A stretch of DNA of 64,000 bases from Flaccisagitta enflata (Eukaryota; Chaetognatha; Sagittoidea; Aphragmophora). Where the stretch lies: NCBI GenBank assembly GCA_965153355.1, contig OZ231126.1, positions 57,908,001 through 57,972,000 of the forward strand. Reading direction: 5' to 3'. Shown here one piece after another: positions 1 to 11,000 of this stretch. The notes below the pieces were generated by a model. The model did no database searches, was not told the origin of the DNA, and worked only from the letters and a program-made list of their open reading frames with translations. Within the stretch, counting starts at the first letter, position 1; every line of letters starts with the position of its first letter. Made by a program: the position numbers and the translations under genes.

Positions 1-3000
1 TCCAAGCTGGGTTCGTGGGACCATGTCGTTACTACAAAAAGTCATCAAATTCAGAGGCAACAAATTGAAAGGGGAACCCGACGCCTCGGCGTGGTTTCTC
101 GCGCCCGTCGATCCCATCGAGGTTCCTGGTAAGTTGAACTACTTGGGTAACATGATAGGATTGGACCAGGTTAGGTAAAACTAGCATGTCTCTGCATTTT
201 GTCCTCGCTATAGGACGAAGTTCGATAGTCTAGTCGGTGTGTTCAATGCCGCGCGATCGTGAATTGTGATCGTAAATGTGACGTCTGATTACGCGGATTG
301 GGCGATTTAACGATGCTCTTATCGATGATAGCTCATATGATAGCTCTAGTTTTGGGAACAAGTCGAGACGATGTCGATGATATTTGCGATGGCGATGATG
401 TCTCCACTGTGAGTTCGAAGGAACGGAATGCTTAGCCCATGTTTCAGTCATTGTATTTTATTTCTGTTACTGCTACAGTACGTTTCGAGCAATCTCGACT
501 AAACTGGAGGATTATTTTTGTTACTTTAATTTTATTAACTTAACTTCATATTTGGTAAGAAAGTTTATTTTGGTGCATTTAATTCCTTGGGTAATAAAAA
601 AAACTCGTGAAATCAAAATCCATGAAAACATCATTTTAAAGTGTTCTAACCCAGATTCAGCGAAAATTTTTGTATGTTTGGAAAAGAAATTAACTCAATC
701 ATACAATTTTACAGGTTTTATGCTTATTTTTTAGGACAATTGTCAAAAAAAAGTACTACCTAGAACATATATATATTGGCGCGCGTTTGGGTCATATATT
801 TGCTAAAAATAATAAAATCATATAAAAATAGGTGAGATTCTGAAACTGCATTGAATTTCTGATCTAGTGCCACCACCGTTCTTGTAGCTCAATTCATTTA
901 GAAATGACAGGCAAAACCATAATGCTACTTTAAATGAAAATGGCTTAAAAAATATTTTTGTCCATGCAAAGATTCTCAAAGATCAAATTATGGTTTTTTT
1001 AGTCATTTGATGAATTAATTGCCTGATAATGAATTTGCCAATATACTTTTGTTCTAGATAGTGAGACAATTGTCCCGAAAATTTTGTCCCCAAAATTTTA
1101 AAAGAGCTATAAAAATTATAAAAATTGTAAGAATTGTCCATTTTTGCCAGTTTTTTTTTTTGATTATATGAAATTTACTGAATGTAATGGTCTGGGTAAG
1201 AACTTTGATGTCTTCATGGACTATGGTTTCAAGAGTTATTTTTAGTCGCGTGCATGCGGCTCTACACCCTGCTTTGTCTGTTGGTTGGTCGGTCTGTCAC
1301 ACTTTACTTTTTTATGACTTTTATTTTTGGACCTCACTGCTCTTGCCCAAATGGTCTTGTGACCTCAAATATGGCCCCTGCCCAACCGCACGCAACTTGG
1401 CTAGTTGTGTATCCGGCTTTGTTTTTTAATAGTTCAAAGAATTTAGTGTCCCTTAATCAATTTTGATATCAAATATAGAGATTGACCGTAGATCCGGAAT
1501 CTGATTCCTTGTGAATCTTCCAATTTCTCTATATGTGGCTGGTCAGAAGATAGTAACGGCATGAGCTCTAGCATAAACTAATCTGCTTGAATTTGGTCCT
1601 GAAAGATACCTTGGCATATTCACATAACTCTGTTCATCTCATTCACCAAAAGTTTGAACTTCTTAGGGGCCCTAAGGGCCCCTAAAAAGCCCCTAAGGGC
1701 CCCTAAAAAGCCCCTAATGAGGATTTTTTTTGGAAAAAAAAGTGGGATGCAATTGATAGGAAATAGTTTGATTTTCCTAGATCTAAAATCTTGTATTTTC
1801 ACTTTAAAAAAAAAAAAACTTTAATTTTTGTGTCGGGCGTCGAGGACTTAAAAAAAAAATACAAATTTTTTTTTTTGAAAAATGGTTTTCAAAAGTGGGA
1901 TGCAATCAATAGGAAATTGTTTGATTCGCCTAGATCCAAAATCTTGTATTTTCACTTTTTTTCAAAAAACTTTAATTTTTGTGTTGCGCGTCAAGGACTT
2001 GATTTGCCTAGATCCAAAATCCTGTAACCTTACTTTTTTTTCAAAAAAACTTTGACTCTGTTGAAATTCATTGTCGGCCATATTTCAAAAAAAAGTTTAA
2101 AGATTCTCCTGGAATTTTTTCAGTTTGATATGGTTCAAACAAATGCTAATAAGTAATAACTTTTAAGTATTTGAGCCAGCACCTTGAAATTTGAAATGTG
2201 CAATATTGAAAGCGCTGAGCAGGTCCAAGCAAAACATTGAGCTACTGACTGACCTTTCGTGTTTAAGTCTATCAAATATAAAGCCAAGGAAATGAAATTC
2301 AAGTAATGGCATGATTCACGATTCAGCGGGCGGGGATGAGTGAAAATTAGGCAATTTTAAAATGATGAAAATTCAATAAAACTGTACATTATTTTGAAGG
2401 TAATACATTATTACTTATGAATCTATATTTGAATTTCATTAGCAGTTCTCATTTTTTATGCAAATCAGGTTGAAATGAAGAAATGAAAAATTCTCAGGTT
2501 TTTCATGATTTTGCTATTTTATCTTATTGACTCAAAGTAGTTTTGAGTATTTTTAATAATCAAAAGAGCACTATGTTTAGAAACTTGTTGGTGACAATCA
2601 TGAAGGTTAATAGGCCCTAAAAACCTTGTGTAGTGTATCAGAAAGGCTCAGAATAGCCCAAAATAAGTCTTTAATTGATGTTTTAAATGTTTGGATAATT
2701 CCTACAAAACAAAAGCTAAAAATATTGATTATACACTTTAATCTAGTGCAGGAGAACTATTCAAAATATAAGATTAAGGTTTAGGGACCTTTAAGGGCCC
2801 ATCAAGGTGGCTGAAAAGGCTAAAATAGCCTGAAAACAATCATAATCTTAGTATTTTTTAGATATCAATTTTAAAAAAGTGCGACTTTTTTAGATATCAA
2901 TTTCAACAAAGAGCGACTTCTTCATTGATATCTGATGAAATCAAATTATCTTAAACAAGATTGACTACCTAGGGACCCACTAAGGATGCCCAAAGGGTCC

Positions 3001-6000
3001 ATATAACCAAAAAGTTATCAAAATCTTATCATATTTGATGAATTTTATAACAGGTTTCATACGAGTGCTGAATTATCTGTTACATTCAGTAAACAACACT
3101 ATTTGGAATAAAAACAAGGTCAGATACATGGCTACCTCAATTGCATGTGGGTGGGCAGGAAAAGTGAGGCCAAAGAGTGCAGAAATCCAAAAAAAGTATG
3201 GTGTGGCCAGCCAATAGATAGACCGACGGACAGACATATTGACAAACCAACAGACTAATGGACCGACAAAGCATGGTATAGAGTCGCGTAGCAAATGACT
3301 AACAATGAAAAAAAACATCTCTAAAAGGCTCCTTTTGATGACTTGAAAAGCTCAAAATAACCATATTTAACATAATTATTTTATGATATTTTCAAGTTGC
3401 ATGCGATCAATGATTTGAGCAAATCCACTTTGCTTGGTGGCAAATGATAGTACTTTTAATGATCTTTACAACAGTCACTGATTTTTTAATGCTTCTTTAA
3501 TTGATGCATCTATGAAATAACGGGTGGTCTTTAAAAAAGTAGCTTTTAATTTTTCTCATAACACTTTTAAAATTTCTCCTAAGTTAAAAATTTTTTTTTA
3601 GCTACCTAGATATGATTGTTGCCTACATGTTCCATTATGAATATTTTTCATGAGGATCAATATTTTCCATTTTATTTAAAGAAAACTGAATTGAATTATG
3701 AACCACTTAAAGAATTTTGCTTAAATTTGACTAAAAATCAATGATTCTAACAAAATTTACTTTTGAATGAAGGTAGTTCAATAAAAGTGGGTCTTAGGAA
3801 AGTATAAAAACCAAAACTTCTTGAATAAAAAACCTAATGCACACCCAAAACACTAATACTAATCAATTATCACTTTTAGTTATAAAAAGGCAATAATATT
3901 CAGAAAAAATCATTTTGGTTTATCATACATGATTTGAATTTATATATTTTAATCATATATACAAATTCAGAGATTCACTACTTCAAATATTCACATAATA
4001 AGCCGTTAAAAACAGTTTTTATTTTATTTAGATACAGAGCTACCTTTTTTATGTCCACCCGGTATCCAATTAAAAATGCTAGAATATCAAAAATTTATGA
4101 TAGAATATCAAAAATTTAAAAAATCAAATATCAAATATCAAATATAAATTTAGAATATCAAAAATTTATGATTTTGACTAAAAATTTTTAGCAACACCTT
4201 GGAACTAATGGGAATTATTTTTAGAAATATCATCCTATTAATCATTTTCATGATTTTTATGTTCCATGATCTTTTATTTCAATAACAATCCAAGCTGTAT
4301 CATGGCAATGTGATTTCTTGAGCTTATGTGCTTGGTACTGCATAATCATATTTGATGATTTATTAGAGATTTTGTTTCACTGAAAGTTTTCATTGCTTTG
4401 CTTGTTATTTCTAAAAGCTTAAAGCTACAAAAACCTGATTGCGCTCATCTTGTAGATTTTTTGATGTAGATTATTTTGCTTTTTTTTGCCTAATTCTTTT
4501 AAGCGGTTTGAGCAACAGGATTAAAGATTCTTTTAAAAGTAGAATAAAGGTGTCACTTAACTTATTTCTTGTAGATCAAGGTGACCTTTTTTATTCTTGC
4601 CACTGTAAAATCTAAATGGTTTGTGATGCTGTATTCTGTCTGATGGCATTAGATCAAATTTTTGCCTTTTAGAAGCCACTAATTTTGTGTTGTTTTTTTT
4701 TTTTAATTTACCCACAATTTAGGAAAATTTAGCCAGACTCTCAATTTGAGCAAAATGGTAGGTAGGTCATTGACACTACCCAGATTTTAGTTATACTTAG
4801 GCTTTTTGAACGTTATGGGCTTTCAAGTAGGTCCCCCTAGGGAGCTGATCTCTTAGTCTTATTCCTTTATGATTTCCTCGCATAAGGTGACATAGACTTG
4901 ATTGAAAATCCAGTACTCCCCTAAAGCTGTATTGGTCCGAATTACAAAAGTATGTAAATTTGGGGCAATTTGGTCTATTTCTAGCCTTTTAAGCCCTTGC
5001 ATGGATCACCAAGGAATCCCAAAGTATGCTTTTGTTTCCATTTAGTATAAGGAGACAGGAACTGGACAGAAAATTTAACAATCCCATGAAATTAGACAAA
5101 TTGTGATAACATTGAGATTCTTGGAGGGGTCTTCAAGGGGTCTTTTATCATAATTTTCATCTCCCTAGAGCTTCCCTATATCACATGATAGTGACTTAAC
5201 ATAAAATTCTGACCTCCCTTGAAATTGGACCGCTGTAGCTGATAATAATATCAGAATTTTTATCGTATTGCATCATTTTAGTTCATTTTGAGCTTTTTGA
5301 GCCTTCAAATGGATCTGTGATGGGCCCCTAACCTTCACCTCTATTCCCAAATAGTATGCCCGTATCAGGTTCCAGTAATTAAACAAAAAAAAATAGCACT
5401 ACCTTGGAATTGGATCATTTTGATTACCAAAAATGCTAAAATTTTGATTATTTTGGGCCATTTTGAGCTTTTTGAGCCCCTAGAATAAACTCCCAAGGGG
5501 CCCTTGACCTGCTGTTTTGTTCCCCCTAAAGGTTCTTTGTATTAGGTTTCAATTACTGTGATAGAAAATTAACACTCCTTTGAAATATAATCATCAAAAT
5601 TATCAAAAACGCCTGATTTTGGTTATTTCTAGTGTGGACACATTTCTCGCAGGTTCTGATCTAATTCATGACAATATCAATATATCAAGAATGCCTTCAC
5701 CTAGTAACCTCAAATTTTAAAGGTAGGCACAGAATTTCATGCTCTTTCAGATGATACCACAGGAGAACCACTGAAGTATTACATATCTGCATAACTTACT
5801 ATGGAACATAGTGTGACACAAGTGTGACAGGGTGTGGACACATTTCTTATAGCTCTTTCAAAAACATATATCTCTGGACTGAGAGATCACGAGGACATGA
5901 AATTTGGCAAGTATACTCCCATATGTCTTTATTCAACAGGCAAAAGAAAAAAAATTGGAAAAGATAAGGCAAAGTGACTTTTTTGATGACCAAAACAAAT

Positions 6001-6892
6001 TTTTTGATAATATTGATAAAAACTGGGATTTCTCAAAAAACGCTGTAGTTGCAATTTTGACACACTGAATGATCACCTATCAACACAAGATTTTAGGTAC
6101 TTTTAACCACAACCAATACAAAGGAAAATGGCCTATTTTCACCCAGGTTTTTTTTTTTTTTTTTTATACCTGTTAGGGTTGTTATAGTCAATGGGACATA
6201 AGGGTGACCCACAAAAATGGGTCAAATTAGCCCCTTTTAGGCCATATACGCTTAAAGTAAGCTGCTCCTGGAGATGAGTGGTTGTTTCTTAAGTTGTACC
6301 TGATATCTAGGAACCTATAAAAACATTTTATTCTAGAAAAATACTGAGTAAGGATAGATTATTTGTTATCATATCAGGGCATTTCCTTGGCCCGCCGTTT
6401 CCTGAATCATGCCTAATAAAGATTAATCCTCCAGTTTTAGCCTGGCTAGCACGGAATGTACTGTACATGTGATGTGATTTGGGTGATGAAATAATAGTTT
6501 TTGCAATTCTCATGTAGGATATCTCGACGTGATCCAAAACCCAATGGACTTTGGGACGATCCGGACAAAGCTAGAAAGTGGAACCTACTCTTCTCTCCAC
6601 GATTTCCACAAAGACATGATGCTCGTCAAATCGAACTGTGAAACGTTCAATCCAGAGGGTCACCCAGTTTACAAGGACTGCATGCAAGTGAGTGTGAAAA
6701 TGATCACGGTCGGTTGATAACGTGGATTGTGACGTGTTCATGCATTACGCGAATATAGAAATTTGATCTTATTCTCGACTGTTCTCCATCTTATAGGTTT
6801 TCGGATTTTACTTGGAGGAATATCACAAGTTGCTGGAAAAGTGGCAAAAAAGTCACTTGATCGTAACATCTCAAGTCAAGAAGAAATGCTGA
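1..6892 (+). CDS. Bromodomain protein, C-terminal part (5' partial)
   Basis: Three exons at 1-128, 6518-6687 and 6797-6892 join in phase (1, 0) with GT-AG borders and end at TGA 6890-6892. Together they encode one bromodomain followed by about 14 residues. Visible family motifs are PVDPIEVPGYLDVIQ (ZA loop), NPMDFGTIRTKLESG (helix A start), and FNPEGHPVY, which holds the Asn expected to bind acetyl-lysine. The last helix is VFGFYLEEYHKLLEKW. Bromodomains read acetylated histones and other nuclear proteins. The usual WPF shelf reads WFL here. An ATG lies at 23-25, but the frame is open to the window edge, so exon 1 may be internal. The product therefore ends with a bromodomain. I cannot assign the subfamily; BPTF/CECR2-, BRWD- and BRPF-type proteins were considered and none fits clearly. 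The exon model is firm; the identity beyond bromodomain is open. Confidence 0.85.
476..1520. mobile_element. Degenerate TA-flanked MITE, same family as 47490-48091
   Basis: It starts with TA then CAGTACGTTTCGAGCAA, followed by a stretch collinear with 47490-47790 (AAACTGGAGGATTA, CTCGTGAAATCAAA, GTGTTCTAACCCAGA, GGACAATTGTC). The right arm is weaker and is split by the hairpin repeat at 1238-1428; matching MITE sequence (GTTCAAAGAATTTAGTG) resumes after it. The right end is uncertain. Confidence 0.5.
1238..1428 (-). repeat. Dispersed hairpin-CTAAAAA repeat, type R1
   Basis: On the + strand it reads TTTTTAGTCGCGTGCATGCG, then CTCTACACCCTGCTTTGTC, then GGTTGGTCGG tracts, ending GTATCCGGCTTTGTT. 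In repeat orientation (- strand) it starts ACAAAGCCGGATAC and ends with a hairpin and CTAAAAA. About 190 bp; inserted inside the MITE that starts at 476. Confidence 0.6.
1663..1716. repeat. GGGCCCCTAA short tandem / hairpin repeat
   Basis: Four near-copies of the unit CCCCTAAGGG with GCCCCTAAAAAG between them. It is self-complementary through GGGCCC, so it can fold on itself. Confidence 0.6.
3114..3296 (+). repeat. Dispersed hairpin-CTAAAAA repeat, type R1 (diverged)
   Basis: It starts AACAAGGTCAGATACATGG, has TGTGGGTGGGCAGG and GACCGACGGACAGAC tracts, and ends ACAAAGCATGGTATAGAGTC with a weakened GCG hairpin. Same layout as 61195-61396. Confidence 0.55.
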
Positions 6893-8079
6893 AAGCGATC
6901 AAGGGGGGTCAGCTACCCCTAGTAAGGCGTTTATGATCCGAGGTGCCATTGACCCTCTCCTCTTTAATTGTAATACGGTTTGTTTTGTAAGATATTCGTT
7001 CGTTTATTATACACATATTTACATCGTTCTGGGAGTTAAAAAACCGGACATCGAATACATTGACTCTTTAAATGGCCTATCGTGATTTTAACATGAATTT
7101 TGTATCACGACGACGATTTCTGTGAAATCTGTTTTCTAATTCAGTTTCGTCTTACGTTAATCTCACATTTAACGTACTTATTTCATATTTTTCAGTAAAG
7201 TTGTCTGAATTTTCATGATCTCTCGCATTTCGCGACGTTTAAGTTGGACAGGTTTACTTTTGATCACAGATAGCTATCTACCGTCATTGACGACAGTAAC
7301 CATAAATGACTGAGAAACGTGCTTCGATCAAAAACGTAATGCTTTCATCCCGTGGTTTATCGCAACGTGCATGAATAATCGATGCTCCAACAAATCGATC
7401 AACAATGAAACAAGTAAGTTCTGTGTGGAATGTGTGGAAATAACATTGAGCGCTAAATCTATCGCATCTACGACTCACTAGCGTCCGTACCCAATTCTTT
7501 CTCTTGGAAACCATGCCAGCACAGAGTGAAAGTGCAACTATTGTTTTTGTCCATCAAGCGTCGAGATGACGAACCAGCAAATCGATACGCCAAGGTAAAA
7601 ATGATCAGCTAGCTTGAGAACTGACCCATCGAGTGCTAAGTTATACAATTATTTACGTATAGCCATATGGCCAAGAGTTCTTAACTAGGGTATTTGTGTC
7701 AAATTATCAGTCTGTTTTTTTAAAATTATCTAATAGCACTTCATCTACCGTAAAAAATAAATTCTGAACTGTTAAGAAAGAGAAATCAAATTTGTCAGTT
7801 TACATAATTTTGAGTATGTTTGCACCGGTAGGTCCGTCGATATCAGCTTTTTTCGGCACTGCACGGCTTCCGAGATAAGACAGGGTTTCCAAAAACTACA
7901 AGCTAAGAATGCACAGAAAAAAAATCGAATTTATAATTTATGATTATACTCGGGTCAGACATTTATGGACGGAGTTATGTAAGGAAGGCGACTTGATTTT
8001 AGATTTGAAAGAAAGAGGCACGGATAGAGGAAGGATTTTGATTCTTATGGTCATGATCTAATCACTTTTTTTCAATGGA
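6893..8079. other. Convergent intergenic region
   Basis: It lies between the stop of the bromodomain gene (+) and the stop of ARMC2 (-), so it should hold both 3' UTRs. An AATAAA at 7756-7761 (+) is a possible but distant polyadenylation signal. No further ORF with family similarity was found. Confidence 0.6.
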
Positions 8080-11000
8080 TCACTTTTCGTAATCGGTGCT
8101 GCCGTGAATCGGCTCCAAGTCTGTCAAATGAGCCTCCACGCGCTGAAGCAGTCTCGATGCCACGGGACAGAATTGGCCGCGCCACAGATTTTCGACGATT
8201 CTCTTAGTTTCGTCGTCCATCACCTCCTGCGATAGTAGTAGGTGTAAAGCTTTTACCACGTATTTATGTAAGTATTAGCGCATATGCAAGGTAATAGAGA
8301 TGCAAAATCTTGGTCAATAGAGATAAAATGAGTCGCGGAGTCTGGGTTGGCACGGTGATTTTAGTCATTTGAAAAAAGCCGGATTGAACTGGCTGGATTA
8401 AATTGGCCTTTTTCAAACGATTTTTGAAAAAAACACATCGAAAGTTGGCTTTTTTCAAACGATTTTTGAAAAACACACCAAAAATCAAAATTTCACCCAA
8501 AACACTGTATTTCTTAGAAAATAACAGTTTGAATTCATCGGAATACTGCTTTGCCATTAGCTATCTTTCTACCTGACATATTCTCTGTTGCATTCTAGCA
8601 ACTTTAAACAGGGTGGAGAAAGCTAAAAACTTTTTAGCAACTTTTTAGCAACTTTTTAGCAGCTTTTTAGCAACTTTTTAGCACAAATTTTCATTAAGGG
8701 GAACCGCTAAAAAGTTTTTAGCAAAAATTTTCCTGCTAAAAGGTTTTTAGCAAAAATTTTCCTGCTAGAAAGTTTTTAGCACTTTTTAAAAGTGCTAAAA
8801 TCTTCAGTACTGGTCAAGAATTGCTAAAATAAAAACTGCTTAAAGCCCAAAAATGCTAAAAAGTTTCAGGTTTGAACCTTGCTAAAATAAGAATTGCTGA
8901 AGAGTTGCTAAAAAGATTTTAGCAAGAAGCATCTTAGCAAAAAAACTTTTTGTCCGCGACGGAATATCATTCCGACGCGGACTATAATTCAAGGCGGGTG
9001 GGTGTCGTCGTCGTCGTCGTTGTCGTCGTCGTTGTCGTCGTCGTCGTAACGGATTTTAAAAAATGGATAACTTTTTTATGCTTTGACCGATTTGGTTCAT
9101 ATTTGGTGGGAAGTTGTACTAGGGTAAGGCGCTTTACATCCTATCCGATTTTTGTGATCCGACCAACCCAACCGGCCCAACCAGCCTACCGGCCTAAAAG
9201 TGAAAAACGTGCATAACTTTGGCATTTTTCAACCGATTTGGCTGAAATTTGGTATGGTGTCTCTAAATGGAAGGCCTCAACATATGTATATGATTTATAT
9301 GCATTTGAGCATGCTAACCGCCCGACCACCACCAGCCAAACCGGCCTAAGTGAAAAACTTGTAACTTTGTCATTTTTCAACTATTTGGTTGAAACTTGGT
9401 GGAGTCTCTAAATGGAAGGACTCAGCATATGCAAACTATTTATCCTGTTAAACCAGCCTACCACCCAACCAGCCTACTGCCTAAAAGTGAAAAACGTGCA
9501 TAACTTGGCATTTTTCAACCGATTTGGCTGAAATTTGTATGGAGTCTCTAAATGGAAGGCCTCAACATATGTATATGATTTATATGCATTTGAGCATGCT
9601 AACCGGCCAAACCGACCTACCACCCAACCAGCCAACCGGCCTAAAGTGAAAAACTTGCAATTTGTCATTTTTCAACTGATTTGGTTGAAACTTGGTATGG
9701 GGTCTCTAAATGGAAGAACTCAACATATGCGCACTATCCTGTCAAACCAGCCTACCACCCAACCAGCCTACCAACCAAAAAGTGATAAATGTGCATATCT
9801 TTGGCGTTTTTCAACTAATTTGGTTGAAATTTAGTATGGAGTCTCTAAATGGAAGGACTCAACACATGTATGTGATTTATTTATGTTTGAGCATGCTAAC
9901 CGGCCAAACCAACCTACCACCCAACCAGCTTACCGGCCTAAAAATAAAAACTTACATAAATTGGACATTTTTCAACCAAATTGGTTGAAACTTGGTATGG
10001 AGTCTCTAAATGGAAGAACTCAACATACGCTCACTATTTATCTAAACCAGCCTACCACCCAACCACCCTACTAGCCTAAAAGTGAAAAACGTGCATAACT
10101 TTGTCATTTTTCAACGGTTTTGCATGAAACTTTGTATGGCGGCTCCAAATGTAAAGACTTATAGTTTTGGCAAACTTACAGGGTTAGCGATCTTTTGGTC
10201 ATAGCGATCTTACGGAATTGGTGATCTTTAACCCCCTTCCGTCGCGGACCCAGATACTGTTTACATTTTTAGCAAAACACTTTTTAGCGAAAAAAGTTAG
10301 AGCGAGAAAATTCTAAGCAATTGACTTTTTTGCTAAAAACTTTTTAGCAAAAATTTCTATTGACAAAATAAATTTTAGCAACTTTTTAGCAAAAACAAAG
10401 TTTTTAGCAGAAATAAAAGTGCTAAAATCCTGCTAAAATCTTTTTAGCACCTAAAAATTTAAGGGGAACCCGGTGCCAGAAAGTTGCTAAAAAGTTGCTA
10501 AAAAGCTGCTAAAAAGTTGCTAAAATAATGCTAAAAAGTTTTTAGCTTTCGCCACCCTGTTTAAACCACTTTTGACTGTTAGATAAGTTATCACATCAGT
10601 GTTGTGGTAAGCACGACTCTGGACAACAAAGTTTAGTCTGTAAATCATTGAATCATTGTATTGGTTTTGCAAATTGAGTCATTGTATTAATCTTAAATCC
10701 TCTTGCTACGCATAGAATTTCATGTACAAATTTTCTGTTCTGATTTGAATTATAGGGGATAATGTTTCCCATCGCTGACCAGTGGGGGGCTCAGGGATCT
10801 CAGAAGCAAAATGTTAGCCCATTCACCAACACTGCGTTATTAGCAGGGTGGAGAAAGCTAAAAACTTTTTAGCAACTTTTTAGCAACTTTTTAGCAGCTT
10901 TTTAGCAACTTTTTAGCACAAATTTTCATTAAGGGGAACTGCTAAAAAGTTTTTAGCAAAAATTTTCCTGCTAAAAGGTTTTTAGCAAAAATTTTCCTGC

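Larger units (their letters stand above)
129..6517. other. Long AT-rich intron of the bromodomain gene
   Basis: Non-coding 6.4 kb with donor GTAAGT at 129 and acceptor ATGTAG at 6512-6517. It holds a degenerate TA-flanked MITE (from 476) interrupted by a short hairpin repeat, a second such repeat at 3114-3296, a GGGCCCCTAA-type short repeat at 1663-1716, and many poly-A/T runs. Paired sentences such as GTGTGGACACATTTCT recur at 5632 and 5831. No exon-like reading frame is evident. Confidence 0.7.
8952..10265. mobile_element. Insertion nested in MITE copy 1
   Basis: Copy 2 shows the uninterrupted site CTTTTTAGCAAAACAC. In copy 1 this site is split and TTTTT is present on both sides (8947-8951, 10266-10270), suggesting a 5-bp duplication. 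The insert starts GTCCGCGACGGAA and has its inverted counterpart TTCCGTCGCGGAC at 10237-10249, followed by 16 more bases. The interior is a GTC microsatellite and a tandem array. No coding capacity. Confidence 0.75.
8609..10559. mobile_element. MITE copy 1, CAGGGTGG ends, 6-bp TSD TTTAAA
   Basis: Ends are CAGGGTGGAGAAAGCTAAA and TTTAGCTTTCGCCACCCTG in inverted orientation, flanked by TTTAAA at 8603-8608 and 10560-10565. The arms are built from repeated GCTAAAAAGTT / AACTTTTTAGC modules. Apart from a 1.3-kb insertion it matches copy 2 (10844-11475) almost base for base; in the left arm I see one difference. No ORF, so non-autonomous. Confidence 0.85.

Noticed and set aside
7284-7514. 76-codon - strand frame between the first two genes
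   Set aside because: Short, no similarity, no splice context joining it to ARMC2.
9474-10074. Asn/Gln/Pro/Thr-rich frames on both strands
   Set aside because: By-products of the dimeric tandem array; different frames are open in different units.
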